Assembly: GCA_964017185.1 (NCBI GenBank)
Contig: OZ024878.1
Span: 4,092,151 to 4,156,150 of the forward strand
Direction: 5' to 3'
DNA from: Rugalucina vietnamica
Taxonomy: Eukaryota > Mollusca > Bivalvia > Lucinida > Lucinidae
DNA length: 64,000 nucleotides
How positions within the stretch are numbered: position 1 is the first letter of the stretch; each line of letters begins with the position of its first letter. The notes under the pieces are model-generated. The model was not told the origin of the DNA and did not search any database. It worked only from the letters and a program-made list of their open reading frames with translations. The translations under genes were made by a program, and so were the position numbers. Positions 1 to 12,000 of this stretch are shown piece after piece.

Positions 1-1683
1 TGCATTTTTTCTACGAATCTTTCTTCTTATTTCAGGAGTTAACCATGGGACTGAGGAAACTGAGCGACTAGTCTTTGATGGGATATGTTTATCCACTGAT
101 TCCTGGATAAAAGATGTGATCAAATTAAAGTTTTCTTGAACCGACCGTGTGCCAGAGTAACCGTTGAAATATTTCTCCTTTGCAAATTGAAGGGCATCAC
201 CTTTCATAGATTCATAATCACCTTTCTGATATTTATACACCTTTCTCTTAGGTTTCTTGATGGGGGGAATAACTATTTTCAAAGTTCCAGAGACAATGTC
301 ATGATCACTAAGCCTGTCCGGGGAATGAATATCAACAAATTGTCCGGGAAGTGAAGTGATAATCAAATCCAATGTGTTTTGTCCTCTTGTGGGGAAGTGC
401 ACTACCTGTTCCAATTCGTGGTCACTAATAAGTTCTACCAACTTTGCACCTTCAGACACGCTCAATGAAAAACCTAGTTTGTTGAGTCTATCTGGCCAAA
501 CAATATCTCTGAAGTTGAAATCACCCATGACATGGACCGAGGGGGGTTTGTTTCCTTTATGTAAAGTTTTCACCTTTTCAAGTTGGTCTTTGAATAACTC
601 AAGTTCCTCTATCTTACCATCTGGAGGTCGATACCAACTTGCCACAAAATGGGAAGTTTTGTTCGCATATACCTTTACCCAAACTGATTCAGAGCCGTTT
701 TCCAATTCAGTGATCGGCATATGAGGAATATCTTTGTGTATAAGTAACATCACACCACCGCCGTCAAGAGTTCTATCTTTTCTATACACATTGTAAGGAC
801 AAGTTTCTGGGAACAATTCTGAAGTTGAAATAGTGTTGTCAATTTTAGTTTCTTGAATTGCAACGATCTGAGGTTGATGGAGATCAAGAAATGCCAACAA
901 CTCAAGTTTTTTACCTCTAATACTATTGATATTTATGCTTGAGAATTTTAACCCACTGATAAATTTATTTTTGTTTGTACCTGAACCACATGTTTTAGTA
1001 CCACAGCTACTATCGTTTGACAATGGAGCAAATCTATTTTGTTCTTCCAAGTTTAATTGATCAGAAAAGAATGAATCCGAAAAGTTGAAGAAGTCACATT
1101 TTGGGCAAATCCATGAACAATTTGAATTTTGTATATTTTCATACTGGTTATCTGAGACAAGGGAGCATTTATTGTGGACCCACATTTCACATTTGTCACA
1201 TTGAACAGCCTTGTGACTATTTAAGACAGCCCTACTGCAAAGACCACAGTCTGCTTTGCAGTCTGAACAATACCAAGGTTCATTTTCATTTTCCAAACTG
1301 GAAAGTTCTTTTTCGCTGGGATTTGCACATGTCGCATGAAAGCGCTTTTCGCAGTCATTGCATGTGACAAATTTGTCGGTAGCTTTACAGTATTTTTTGC
1401 ATAGCCGACACAGGAACCTGGGACCTGGATTCATTTCAATGTCTCCAGCCAGGATGATGAGGGTGAGCAGGTTGGTTCCCTTGGAGGGCTTAAAACTTTG
1501 AAGACCTTCAGAACTCCTGCGATTGCCAAGCTTCCTTGAGTATGCCAAAAAGTGTGAAATATTGCCAGAAGTTTTTTCAGTACCAATGTTGCAGTCATGG
1601 TTCGGGTCCAAGGAACATGTAGAGTTAATCCACTTCCAAAAACAAAAGCCTAAAGCAAGGAACAAGACCAACCTGTAGAACAT
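1..1683 (-). CDS. CR1/L2-like LINE ORF with 2A motif, PHD-like fingers and endonuclease (5' part, runs off left edge)
   Basis: An open frame without stops runs from an ATG at 1683 to base 1 (561 codons). It begins with a hydrophobic signal-like stretch (MFYRLVLFLALGFCFWKW). Residues 80-88 read GDIEMNPGP, the 2A ribosome-skipping consensus (D-[VI]-E-x-N-P-G-P), preceded by LLTLIILA. Two Cys/His-rich modules follow, beginning CRLC..C..CNDC..H..C and CGLC..CDKC..H..C, which resemble PHD fingers as in CR1-group ORFs. From about residue 243 there is an endonuclease: SSININSIRG, QETK, YRPPDG, MGDFNF, SDHDIV. The frame leaves the window in the linker before the reverse transcriptase (PWLTPEIRRKIRRKNA). 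PHD-like fingers and 2A sequences are known from CR1/L2-type LINEs of marine invertebrates. The open frame suggests a young copy. The RT and 3' end cannot be seen. Confidence 0.9.
   Translation of the reverse strand, partial: MFYRLVLFLALGFCFWKWINSTCSLDPNHDCNIGTEKTSGNISHFLAYSRKLGNRRSSEGLQSFKPSKGTNLLTLIILAGDIEMNPGPRFLCRLCKKYCKATDKFVTCNDCEKRFHATCANPSEKELSSLENENEPWYCSDCKADCGLCSRAVLNSHKAVQCDKCEMWVHNKCSLVSDNQYENIQNSNCSWICPKCDFFNFSDSFFSDQLNLEEQNRFAPLSNDSSCGTKTCGSGTNKNKFISGLKFSSININSIRGKKLELLAFLDLHQPQIVAIQETKIDNTISTSELFPETCPYNVYRKDRTLDGGGVMLLIHKDIPHMPITELENGSESVWVKVYANKTSHFVASWYRPPDGKIEELELFKDQLEKVKTLHKGNKPPSVHVMGDFNFRDIVWPDRLNKLGFSLSVSEGAKLVELISDHELEQVVHFPTRGQNTLDLIITSLPGQFVDIHSPDRLSDHDIVSGTLKIVIPPIKKPKRKVYKYQKGDYESMKGDALQFAKEKYFNGYSGTRSVQENFNLITSFIQESVDKHIPSKTSRSVSSVPWLTPEIRRKIRRKNA
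1420..1446 (-). other. 2A ribosome-skipping motif (GDIEMNPGP) in the LINE ORF
   Basis: The nine codons encode GDIEMNPGP after a Leu/Ile-rich helix (LLTLIILA), matching the 2A consensus. In known 2A peptides the ribosome fails to join Gly-Pro, here residues 87 and 88, releasing an upstream peptide. That would separate the 87-residue signal-like leader from the PHD-endonuclease polyprotein. Skipping activity is inferred from the motif. Confidence 0.85.
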
Positions 1684-2240
1684 TATGTGATAAATACAAT
1701 TTGAACAACAACAACAACAATCTGAAGTGAATCCCGAAGATTTTTGTGTATGGAGAAATACGCGAGTGAGCGTGGAAACTGACTTGTAACTTAATGGGTA
1801 AGCGAGGCAATCCTCATTCACCCTTGACCCTTGTCATTGACAGTACTCATGCACTTAAATACAATTTGAACAACAACAACAACAATTTGAATAAGCAACC
1901 ACAAGTGACAGTCAAAATATCTAAGATCTACCGGGTTACTTGGGTGGAGGGGGGGGGGAGGGAGCTCACAATTCACAATACCAGCCGGTTAGCGATCTAG
2001 CTGACCAAACGCGCAAGTTGGCTGGCACTGATCAATGAGCAAAAAAAAAAATCTTCACAGAAATCCAAAGCACTTCAAACAAGCTGCAAGTAAACACCTG
2101 GCTGGGTGGTTTCCCTACCTAATGTGTCACTTACAGGAAAAACAAGAACTGATAAACTCAAAATCCAGTAAACTATTCTGACTCAAAGACTCTGACAGAG
2201 CAAAGTCAATTTCTGCACTTATTTTTTTTTTTTTTTTCTC
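1684..2240 (-). other. Probable 5' UTR of the left LINE and junction between the two LINEs
   Basis: No coding region recognised. A segment starting near 1697 (TACAATTTGAACAACAACAA) recurs near 1860, so the presumed 5' UTR contains a partial repeat. The run of T at 2222-2237 and the start of the plus-strand LINE mark the right side. The exact 5' end of either LINE was not found. Confidence 0.4.
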
Positions 2241-2505
2241 GAATACCCCACCCACTGTATAGTGAATGGCGGGAAAATTTTCAAAGGGCAAAAATCCTCA
2301 ATAAACTTTGAAAGTTCCGTGTGATTTCCGCGTTTTCGGCAATTTTGATGGTGTTGCAGAGGTTTTTTTTGGTAAGTATTTAGTATTTTCTTGTAGTCTA
2401 TTCGAGAGTAGATTGTGTATGAGAGTTTTGTTTGTGTGATCTTGTGTAAAAAATCGATTTGATCGAGTGACACATAGAAACGAACGGGTGGGGTAAAAAG
2501 TAAGC

Positions 2506-3600
2506 ATGGCAGATGCACTTCCAGTTAAAATTGAACCTCTGTTTCTCGTAAACGGGGACGTAGATCAATCAAAAAAATATCTTAGCACCTGTGAAATATG
2601 TGAGGCAGTCCAAGATGTTGTGGGGAGAGCGTCATACATAGACGGTGCACAGAGGCTAGGGGGCGTATGGAGAATTTACATGCTGGACCCCGTTGCTAGG
2701 GCTCAGGTCTTAGCGACAGGTATCAGCCTCAGAGACTTGCAAGTAACCCTATATGACAAGAATCCTCTCAAAAACCCATATTTACTACCTGGAAATGAAA
2801 ACATAGTGACAACTCGCCTGTATGTGAGAAATGTTGCTTTGTCTTATGACAATGGGGTAATAATAAATTACCTCAAAGAAATGAATGTCCAAATGATAGG
2901 AGAATTAAAGTACTGTAGAGCCAGAAATGAGCAAGGGAAACTGACTAATTTCAAAACCGGGGACCGGTTTGTTGAAATTGTGGTTCCTGATGAACCCCTC
3001 CCCAAAAGAAAAGAAATGGGGGTATTCTATGCTACCCTCTACTACAAAGAGCAAAAGCAATCTGTAGAAGACAAGGTGTGTGGTAATTGTAAAGAAACTG
3101 GCCACATCCGCAGAGATTGTCCAAATGAGATCATCTGCTATGCATGCAATGAACCTGGTCATAAGAAAGGTAGCCCAGAATGCCAAGCTCTGACCATGCA
3201 AGACACAAACACAATGGTGGGTGAAAAAAAGCAAGATGAAAGTAGTGATGAAAGTAGTGAGGGTGATAGTGAGGCTAGTGATGGAGAAGAAGGAGAGGAA
3301 CAAGCAAAGGAAGCAGATAATAATGGAGAGAAACTAACAGAAGAGGATGAGAGTGAAATTGGAATGAGAGAAAGTGAGAAAGAAAATGGAATGAAAGATG
3401 AGGATGAAAGTATGAAAGACAAAACTATACAAATGAAATTACCAGCATTCTGGGCCGGTAACACCACCAACTCCCCAAGAACCCCGGCTTCTTCGCGGAC
3501 GGCTAGCCCAGCTAGAGTCCGAAGACTTGAAGACATAAGCCCCTGTGAAAATGATAAGGAAAAGAAACACAAGAAGAAAAAACACGGAAAATCCAAGTAA
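2506..3600 (+). CDS. LINE ORF1, nucleic-acid-binding protein with two zinc knuckles
   Basis: 364 residues. The N-terminal half looks RRM-like (TTRLYVRNVALSYDN as a possible RNP region). It is followed by two knuckles: CGNCKETGHIRRDC fits C-x2-C-x4-H-x4-C, and CYACNEPGHKKGSPEC has a longer last spacing. An acidic Ser/Glu-rich tail and a Lys-rich C terminus (KEKKHKKKKHGK) follow. This layout is that of a LINE ORF1/gag-like RNA chaperone of the L1/Tx1 kind, expected to coat the LINE RNA. The frame is intact. Assignment rests on the knuckles and on the adjacent ORF2. Confidence 0.88.
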   Translation: MADALPVKIEPLFLVNGDVDQSKKYLSTCEICEAVQDVVGRASYIDGAQRLGGVWRIYMLDPVARAQVLATGISLRDLQVTLYDKNPLKNPYLLPGNENIVTTRLYVRNVALSYDNGVIINYLKEMNVQMIGELKYCRARNEQGKLTNFKTGDRFVEIVVPDEPLPKRKEMGVFYATLYYKEQKQSVEDKVCGNCKETGHIRRDCPNEIICYACNEPGHKKGSPECQALTMQDTNTMVGEKKQDESSDESSEGDSEASDGEEGEEQAKEADNNGEKLTEEDESEIGMRESEKENGMKDEDESMKDKTIQMKLPAFWAGNTTNSPRTPASSRTASPARVRRLEDISPCENDKEKKHKKKKHGKSK

Positions 3601-3685
3601 ATTTATATACAAAGATAACTGCCTGTAAAAATATATAAATAATGTAAAAATATATAAATAATGTACATAAAAACATATTTTAATC

Positions 3686-6600
3686 ATGGCTTTCAAGCAT
3701 CTATCAATATTATCTTTAAACGCACGAGGTCTTAGACAAAAAATCAAAAGAGAAAATCTTTTTTATTGGCTGAAAGAAAAAAATGCAGGAATAATATTCT
3801 TACAAGAGACATATTGGACAGAAGAATTGCTTAGCACAGTAGAAAAAGAATGGGGTGCAAAAATCCTATTGTGCCAAGGCACGCAGCACAGTAAAGGAAC
3901 AGCTATACTCTTCAGTGAAAAATTAAATTTTGACTTAATAAATGCACATAAAACAGAAGATGGAAGAATGATTTTAATAAATTTGAAAATTGAAGAAAAA
4001 AATTTGACACTGATAAACATCTATGCACCAAACGATCTGACCAACAGAAAAACTTTTTTTAATAAAGTACAAAAATGGATCTCTCAATTTGCTTTGAATA
4101 AAGATGAAATGATTATAGGCGGAGACTTTAACTGTGTGGAATCCCACAAATTAGACCGAATTGAAACGTCAACTTACGTAGCAGATACCAGTTTGAAATC
4201 ATACATGAATCTAAAAGAAAAATTACAATTATCTGATATTTGGAGAGATATGCAACCCAACAAAAAGCAATATACTTATCTTGAGAAAAGTAGACTAGAC
4301 AAATTTCTGATAACTCAAGAATGTAGCAATCTCACACAAAAAACCAAAATATTTACAGCTGGAATAAGATCTGACCACAAATGTATATCCATTGAACTAA
4401 ATCTCAGTAGCACTAAAAGAGGGCCTGGCAGATGGAAACTAAATACCAGTATATTAAACGATACCGCATACAAAACAGAACTTCCAAAAGTAATTCAACA
4501 TGTTAAGCAGAATTTTAATTTCTTGTCAAAACAAATGATCTGGGAAGTTTGTAAAATAAAAGTTAAGGAATTTACAATTGCATATTGCACTAAAAAACAA
4601 GCAATTAAAAAGAATCTAATTAAGGATATTGAACAAAAGTTAGAACACAAGGAACAAGAATTAATTGATTCAAACTATAAACAAAATATAAAAATAGAAA
4701 AAGATAACCTAGCAGATACCCTACATAGCATTGTTGAAAAGCAAAAAGAAGGAGCAAAAATAAGAAGTAGAGCCAGATGGGTCGAAGAGGGAGAAAAATC
4801 AACCAAATACTTTTTTAATTTAGAAAAAAAGAATGTTTCTAATAACACAATTAAACAATTAAAGAAATCAAACGGGGAGTATGTATCGACAAACAATGAA
4901 ATCTTAGAAGAACAATATAATTTTTATAATAAGCTATATGAATCAGACAACATATCAGAAGACAATATTAAGCAGTACCTGAACAAAATAAATGATTTAA
5001 AAACACTTGATGAACAAGAAGCAAATCTCTTAGAAGGTGAAATAACAGAAAGCGAATGCAAAAATGCCCTAAAAAACATGAAACTGAATAAATCCCCAGG
5101 TTCCGATGGCTTACCCATTGAATTTTATATAACATTTTGGGAAAACATCAACACAATGCTCATTGAATCAATCAACTCAGCTTATCAAAATGGTGAATTA
5201 TCAGCATCACAAAAAATGGGAATATTAAGCCTGATTTTCAAAAAAGGAGACAAAACACTATTAGAAAATTGGCGGCCAATCAGCCTGCTCAACACTGACT
5301 ACAAGATTTTGGCACACACATTAGCTAACCGTTTAAAAAAGGTGATCCCTAAACTAATACATACTGACCAATCGGGTTACATTAAAGGTAGAAACATAAG
5401 CTCTAATATAAGACTAATTCAAGATGTGATAGACTTCTTTGAAGAGAATGAAACTGAAGGTGCTATAGTTTTCCTCGATTTTAAAAAAGCTTTCGACACT
5501 GTAAGTCATGATTTTCTACAAAATATACTAATAAAATTTAATTTCGGCAAATCTTTCAAAAAATGGGTGAGTGTCATGTACCAAAATGTAGTTTCTTGCG
5601 TAACAAATAACGGCTGGACTTCCAAACCGCTGAAAATAAATAAAGGAATTAGACAAGGGTGCCCTTTAAGTGCACTGCTATTTTTACTCGCTGCAGAAAT
5701 TCTAGCAGCTAAAGTAAGGAACAACAAAAATCTAGGCTTGAAAATTAACATAAATAATGAAGAAAAACTAATACAAATTTCCCAATTAGCAGACGACACA
5801 ACACTTTTTCTCAAAGATGAAGAAGCTGTTACAAAGAGTTTAAGTATTGTAAATGAATTCGGAGATGTATCTGGCTTAAGATTAAACATACACAAAACAG
5901 AAGGACTTTGGCTAGGCTTAGGTAGGAACCGAAACGATAATTTGGGGGGAATCAAATGGGAAAGCAACAGCATTAAAGCATTAGGAATATATTTTGGCTA
6001 CAATAAAAATGATTTGGAAGAAAAAAACTGGTCAGGAAAGGTTGAAAACATTAAAAGATGCCTAAAAATTTGGAGCAGTAGAGATCTCTCCCTGCAGGGA
6101 AAAGTACTAATAATAAAAGCTATTGCACTGGCTAAAGTTGTATACTTGATAAATGCATTAAGCGTTCCTAAATGGGTAATAAACACAGTAAATAAAGAAT
6201 TATTCAGTTTCCTTTGGAAGAACAAAAGGGACAAAGTTTCAAGAAAAGTAGTTATAAACAGCATAGAAAATGGCGGACTTAACATGTTAGACTTTAAATC
6301 TTTCTGCATTGCAACAAAGGCTGCTTGGGCACACAAATTATATAATTGCAAAGATGAAACATGGGGAATAATACCAGGAAAATACTTTGAAACATGCGAT
6401 ATTGCAACACTTTTATGTATGAATATTGAAAAAGACAAACATATTCCAATAACACTACCTTTCTTCTATAAAGAAGTAATACATAGCTGGCATCTATGTG
6501 GTGGAGGCAAAAAAGCACTACTAGATGCAAACGACATTAGAAAAGAAATAATATGGGGCAATAAATTCATTCAATCAAGAGGAAAAACATTCTATTATAA

Positions 6601-7453
6601 ACACTGGAAAGAAAGCAACATCAATTACATAGACGACATACTAAAAGAAGATGGAAACTTCAAAACTGGCGCAGAAATCTTTCAAAAACTTAAAAGAACC
6701 AACAACTAGTTAACAGAGTATATGTCAATACAAAAAGCCATTCCAAAAACATGGAAAGAAAAATTAAAACTTGGTAATATGAATATTAAAGTTAAAAAAG
6801 AGATTAGACCATTTCTAAACATAAATAACAAAATATCATACGACATACCCAACAAATCAAAAGGTTTCTATGTATTACTGAAAAAGCAAGTAAGCAAAAA
6901 GTCTCATATGGAAAAATACTGGACCAATTTGTTTCCAGACAGACCCTCCTGGAATATATTTTACGAAAAAAGAATTAAATACTCTGAAAACAAAAAACTA
7001 GCAGATTTCCATTTTAAACTAATACATAAAATTTTACCATGTCAAGAAAATTTATATAAATGGAAAATGACAGGCGCTAATAAATGCCGCTTTGGCTGTC
7101 AAGACATAGAAAACTACAACCATCTCTTTATTTCCTGTCCAAAACTATTACAATTAAAAACACACATGGAAAATACAATGAAACACATAGGTTTCACAAT
7201 AAAATTAACAATGAAAACATTAATTTTTGGGTATAAATTAACTTACAATGCCTACACAGATGTTAACAAATTACTAGCATATTATTTCTATGCCATCTAC
7301 AAATTTTGGCTGAAAAATGATAATTCAATTAATTTAAAACAATGGGTGTTTAATCAGCTAAGGCGTATGAAATCCCTATACAGTTGTACAAAGTATAAAT
7401 TCCATCTGCTAAGTAAATTCATTGATAAATGGCTGCAATTGGATCAAGTATAG
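3686..7453 (+). CDS. LINE ORF2: endonuclease-reverse transcriptase, interrupted by one in-frame TAG
   Basis: The frame runs 3686-6709, stops at TAG (6707-6709), and continues in the same frame to 7453, about 1255 codons in all, a usual L1-group length. Endonuclease: LSLNARGL, FLQETYW, INIYAPND, IGGDFNC, SDHKCI (residues about 10-235). Reverse transcriptase: SPGSDGLPIEFY, NWRPISLLNTDYKI, VFLDFKKAFDTV, IRQGCPLSALLF and catalytic QLADDTTLF (about 465-720). After the TAG the segment keeps a zf-RVT-like motif, KCRFGCQDIENYNHLFISC, expected at an ORF2 C terminus. The single nonsense codon is the only break seen. True readthrough is possible but less likely than a recent mutation. Confidence 0.93.
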
Positions 7454-7456
7454 ATG

Positions 7457-8807
7457 TGTAATAACTATAGGAACACCATGAGCACCTCCCCTTCCATTTC
7501 GTTTCGGGAAGACAGTTTGCATATATGCATGGTGGTAACATATCTTTCGCTATGCAGTACTGACCTAGTTTTAAGTCTGCCTAGTCAGATGTTAAAAACA
7601 AGATGGTCGAACTGATATACCATACTATGTCCATGCTACCATTCTTGGCGCCAAGCCACCATTCTTAGTGTCACAATACTTACCAATATACCTAACCTAA
7701 AACAGACGATTAACAAGCCATGATAACTGCCCACAAACAGAAACACAGCACAGTAAATAGCTGGTTCCATGCTGGTGAACAGGAATGAGAGACTTTGGTT
7801 CACGTAGCAAAGCAAAACTGTTAAGTCGTATCAAAACCTTTTGATGACGTACACACAAAACAAAGAACCAACAAATGACCATCATCTTTATTTCAAACGA
7901 AAGTACATAAGTTGGCCCAAAGTCATGCATGAAATTTCACCTGAAAACAAAAACACTAAAAATAAAAACACTCACTTGATAAACAATCTCAACCTGACCG
8001 TCCTTACAAAAAGTTTTCCATTCATTAAAATTGTTGAATACAATCATAACCTAATCAACCACAACATATATTATGACACAATCAAATAATTATTCCTACA
8101 CAGTACTCATAGACAAAAATCAATACACAGCCTAATCTAAAATTTTTCTAAACCACAATCAGCACCTGAAAAATCATAACTTGTTAAGTTGTAATCCAGA
8201 CAACTCGTTTTAGAAACTACCATTCTGAAAACCATATATGAAAAATTTGTTGACACAGCATTGAACCCAAAACCCTATAAAAAACACATCTGTATAAATA
8301 CATCTCAGTCTCTATTATTGCATTACACATACATTCTATCATTGAAATATGTCAACGACTCAACATGAAAAAAGAAAAAATCAATACACGTCCGAAAAAC
8401 CCATATATGACCTCAATTAATTACAGTATTTATTACAATATTACAGCACCTGAAAAAATCATAACTTGCAACCCAGACAACTCGTATTAGAAACTACCAT
8501 TTTGTCCCAACCATATATGAAAAATTTGTTGACACAGCACTGTACCCAAAACCCTATCAAAAAACACATCTGTATAAATATTACTGCATTACACATATAC
8601 ATATGTCAACATGAAAAAAGAAAAAATCAATACACGTCCGAAAAACCCATATATGACCTCAATTACAGTACTTATTACAGTATTAGTTATCACAGTATTT
8701 ATTCACAACAAAAAAAAACCAAAATCAATAAAAAAAAAAAAAAAAACACTTTCACACTTTCGCACATTGCATAAGCCCATACACCGTCTCAACCAGATTG
8801 TCCATAT

Positions 8808-8841
<34 letters not shown>

Positions 8842-9480
8842 GTTTTCCATAGATCCATTAAAATTGTTGATTAATACAATCTTAACTCAATCAATCAAAA
8901 CATTCATTTATTCAGTTAGCACACACAAATAGTACTCATAGATCAAAAGCAATACACAGCCTAACCTATCAATTATTCAAAAATACAAGCAGCACCAGAT
9001 AAAACTATAACTTGTAACCAAGACACCTCAAATTAGCTATAAAAAAGCATAGAACCTACCATTTCTGTCCCAATATATATGCATTAAATCCAAAACCCAA
9101 TCAAACAACACATCCATATATTTCTCTACCTTTACAACCTCACAACCTTTATTTCTTCAAAATCTCCTTTTTGACCTGAGAATACACCCTTTTCGCAATA
9201 CTGTTACCTTCATGAACTGTACCTCTTATATATTGTTGCATAACAAACAACCCTGTACCTGATTAGATAAGCACATATTTTTTCGAAAAAAAAAAAAAAA
9301 AAACACAAAAAAACAACACCTAACTATTTGAATGTACCGAATCCTATAACACAGAAACCGCAAAAGCCATCAAGAAATATGTACAATTACTTCACAAACA
9401 TGATACTTGACTCAACCATGTCAGCCGATTTCTCCACCAGTGGAGCGGTCTTTAAACTTTGAACACATAAAACAGAAGGC
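7457..9480. repeat. A-rich region with imperfect tandem repeats
   Basis: No gene seen. Segments recur: a block beginning near 8172 (AATCATAACTTG, then CCATATATGAAAAATTTG) returns near 8458 and, more diverged, near 9000. GTTTTCCAT...ATTAAAATTGTTGA occurs near 8013 and 8842. Poly(A) runs lie at about 8731-8746, 8816-8840 and 9285-9303. It may include the 3' UTR of the L1-like LINE, but I could not set a boundary. Confidence 0.6.
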
Positions 9481-9485
9481 TATAA

Positions 9486-10132
9486 TCAGGTCGAGTTGAA
9501 ACGTGAAAATGAGTATATACCTATTTCTAAGTATATACTTAGTTTTAAGGATAGCAGCTCATAGTAAGAGATAGGAAAATCAATACAAAAAAACTACCTA
9601 ATGACTTTATACAATAAAGAGAAAGAGTTGCAAAACCAAACTTGGCCAGTTGTTAAAGGGTCATATACACTTTCAGGTTTTAAAATAATTTTTAACATCT
9701 ACCGATGCATTCTTGTGTTAGCACGCTTTTTGTTTTGTATGTATTTTCCCATTTGAAGATTTATTGATTATTACTAATCATTGTTTACTTTGAGTATATC
9801 CCAGTGGGAGGTATCTATACTAAGTGAGAGAAGGGTGTGTATTTGTGTGAAATTCAAGGGGTTGTCTCATACATATCCTAAATGCATGTTTCCTTCAAAA
9901 TGCAGAAAATGCAACGGTAGAAGTTGAAAATTATTTTAAAATCTGAAAGTGTATATGAACCTTTAACAACTGGCCAAGTATGGTTTTGCAACTCTTTCTC
10001 TTTACTGTGTAAAGTCATAATTTAATTTTCTGCATTGATTTTCCTATCTCTAAGTATGAGCTGCTATCCTTAAAACTAAGTATATACTCAAAAATAGGTA
10101 TATACTCATTTTCACGTTTCAACCCGACCTGA
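9486..10132. mobile_element. Foldback DNA element with long terminal inverted repeats
   Basis: The left arm starts TCAGGTCGAGTTGAAACGTG and the right arm is its inverted copy, ending CACGTTTCAACCCGACCTGA. The arms stay complementary for about 200 bp each (AAAGAGAAAGAGTTGCAAAACC, GGCCAGTTGTTAAAGG and the CTTTCAG region on the left all return inverted on the right). A roughly 200-bp unpaired centre lies between. No coding capacity. Flanks are AT-rich and no clear target duplication could be set. Best read as a non-autonomous foldback/MITE. Confidence 0.85.
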
Positions 10133-10630
10133 TAATGCACACACCCTTAAATACTATAATACAAAGAATACAATTCAAGCCATTAGAGATCATGAAACTA
10201 TTTTGACCATGTCTCTTGAATCACATCCTGATCTTATTCTCTCAACTAAGATCCCTTCATAGGTTGAAATTATAATAGCTTTTGTTTTACTTACCTATTT
10301 TTTATCTATTTATTTTTTGAAAAACAGCAGAAAAACACCATTCCGTTAGCATAATAACAACAATACTTTCGGTTATGAACATTAGCTACTATTCTAAAAT
10401 AAATATACTATAAATTAATGTATACTATAATGTGCATGTCACCTAGCACTATTTTATTTTATTTATTTATTTTTTTTTTCATATATATGTAAAAATATGT
10501 GTATCTTGTATATAGAACCATGCAAATATGCCATAGAAAGAGATGAATAACTCTTTTCTAAGTTAATTTGCCAAGTTGGGCCCCATGTCTAAATTTCAAG
10601 TCATATGAATGAAAATTAAATTAAACATAA
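10133..10630. other. AT-rich spacer, nothing recognised
   Basis: No gene, no clear repeat boundary. Simple ATTTATTT tracts near 10450-10480. Confidence 0.5.
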
Positions 10631-11119
10631 ATAGAGGATATTCAAGTTTTTGGAGTGAATATGACTTTTATTTCATTGAGTGAAGTGAAAATTTTTTATA
10701 TTTCATGAGTGCCGAAGGCACGAATGAAATATATAATTTTTCACTTCACGAGATGAAATAAAAGTCATATTCACGACAAAAACTTGAATTTTCTTTTTAT
10801 TATATTGCATGTAGTCATTGTCACGTTGCGCGCTAAAGCATATGACGTCAAAAGCTTAAATGACGTCATTACGTCACGTCATTACGTCGCTATTGTGTGT
10901 GAACGTTCATTGCGTCAACAATAGCATAGATTATAAAATTTAGTTATGTATAAATTAGAAATGAAACGGTGGAATCGTAATTTGCCTATTCCCAAATCTT
11001 ATATTTTCACATGTGAAAATATAACTTTTTTATATTTTCACATGTGAAAATATAACTTTTTCAAATATTGGTTATATTTAATACATATTTCTCTATATTT
11101 CATCACTTGCCATATAATA
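10631..11119. mobile_element. 490-bp dispersed repeat with hairpins and CRE-like sites, copy 1
   Basis: Nearly the same sequence returns at 49571-50070. It starts TAGAGGATATTCAAGTTTTT. An inner palindrome pairs TTCAAGTTTTTGGAGTGAATATGA with its inverse around a GTGCCGAAGGCAC hairpin. A CRE-rich block follows (TGACGTCA at 10843-10850 and 10861-10868, then ACGTCACGTCATTACGTC). Near the right end are two 24-bp perfect palindromes centred on CACATGTG (11000-11023, 11031-11054). No ORF. Class unknown. Confidence 0.85.
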
Positions 11120-12000
11120 AATTTATCTATGTTAAAGCAAGCATATGAACCTCGATTTTGACTCATTTATACACATAGAAAGAAGATATGTGGCCCAGCT
11201 CCTTGATCAATGCACTTGTTCTTCCATTGATAGCTAAAACAATGTGTGTCAGAGGAGGAGAATTGTACTTTCCTGCTCTGGCACATAATGTTTGTTGTTC
11301 TTTTCGGTAAAAGTGGCATATGACATTTATGAACAAAAATGAGCCACTTCACAAAGTAAAAGTAATGTTATATGTACTTACGAGGTTCTTTTCAACTATG
11401 TTTCAGGTATGTGACCCAGAACTACAGCCTCTCACGTGACCACTCATTAGACAGACACCATGCAGACACAAGAATCACACAGGACATGATAAGAAAACTC
11501 CTAAATTACTTTAATCCTTCTGTTTCACATATAAAACACCGCACAATATGCTTTGATAAGCAACTTGAATATACGTATATTCCATTCTTAGTAGTTTTCA
11601 AAATAAATAATACATCCGTAAGCAATAGAAGACAACATTCCTTACTGACACACTTTGACCACGCGACCACTTCAATACACAAACCACGAGAAAGTTATGC
11701 GTCACTATGTCATAGCTCTAAATTTAGAATGGGAAAACCGACATAAACAAGAAACAGCTTTTTAAAAAAGGAAAACGAACTTGTACTGCAATTTCTCAAT
11801 TATTAATAATAATTCACTAACTCTTTCTTTGTTTCGTTTCAGATACTGTCACTGCTAGATGACCCAAGAACACACAGAATTATTAGAAACATTTATATAA
11901 AATCTGATTCAGTTTATATATATACATGTACTATTTCAATTTCAAGTGATGTCCGTGAATTTGATCATTTAATGTATTATATTAAATAAAATTAATGTAA
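11120..12000. other. No gene recognised
   Basis: Short open frames here have no recognisable motif or splice context. TATA-rich and AT-rich throughout. Confidence 0.4.

Larger units (their letters stand above)
2240..7456 (+). mobile_element. L1/Tx1-like LINE, nearly whole
   Basis: Two-ORF non-LTR retrotransposon: a 5' UTR of about 265 bp after a T-run, ORF1 (2506-3600), an 85-bp spacer holding two copies of a short AT-rich motif, and ORF2 (3686-7453). Only one coding lesion was seen, an in-frame TAG in ORF2. The 3' end is uncertain because the A-rich repeats after 7457 hide the tail. It lies head-to-head with the CR1-like LINE at 1-1683. Confidence 0.85.

Noticed and set aside
356-724. Plus-strand open frames at 136-724 and 1101-1367
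   Set aside because: They lie antisense to the well-supported LINE endonuclease and PHD-like region on the minus strand.
11372-11746. Open frame of 124 codons
   Set aside because: No motif, unusual composition and no partner exon.
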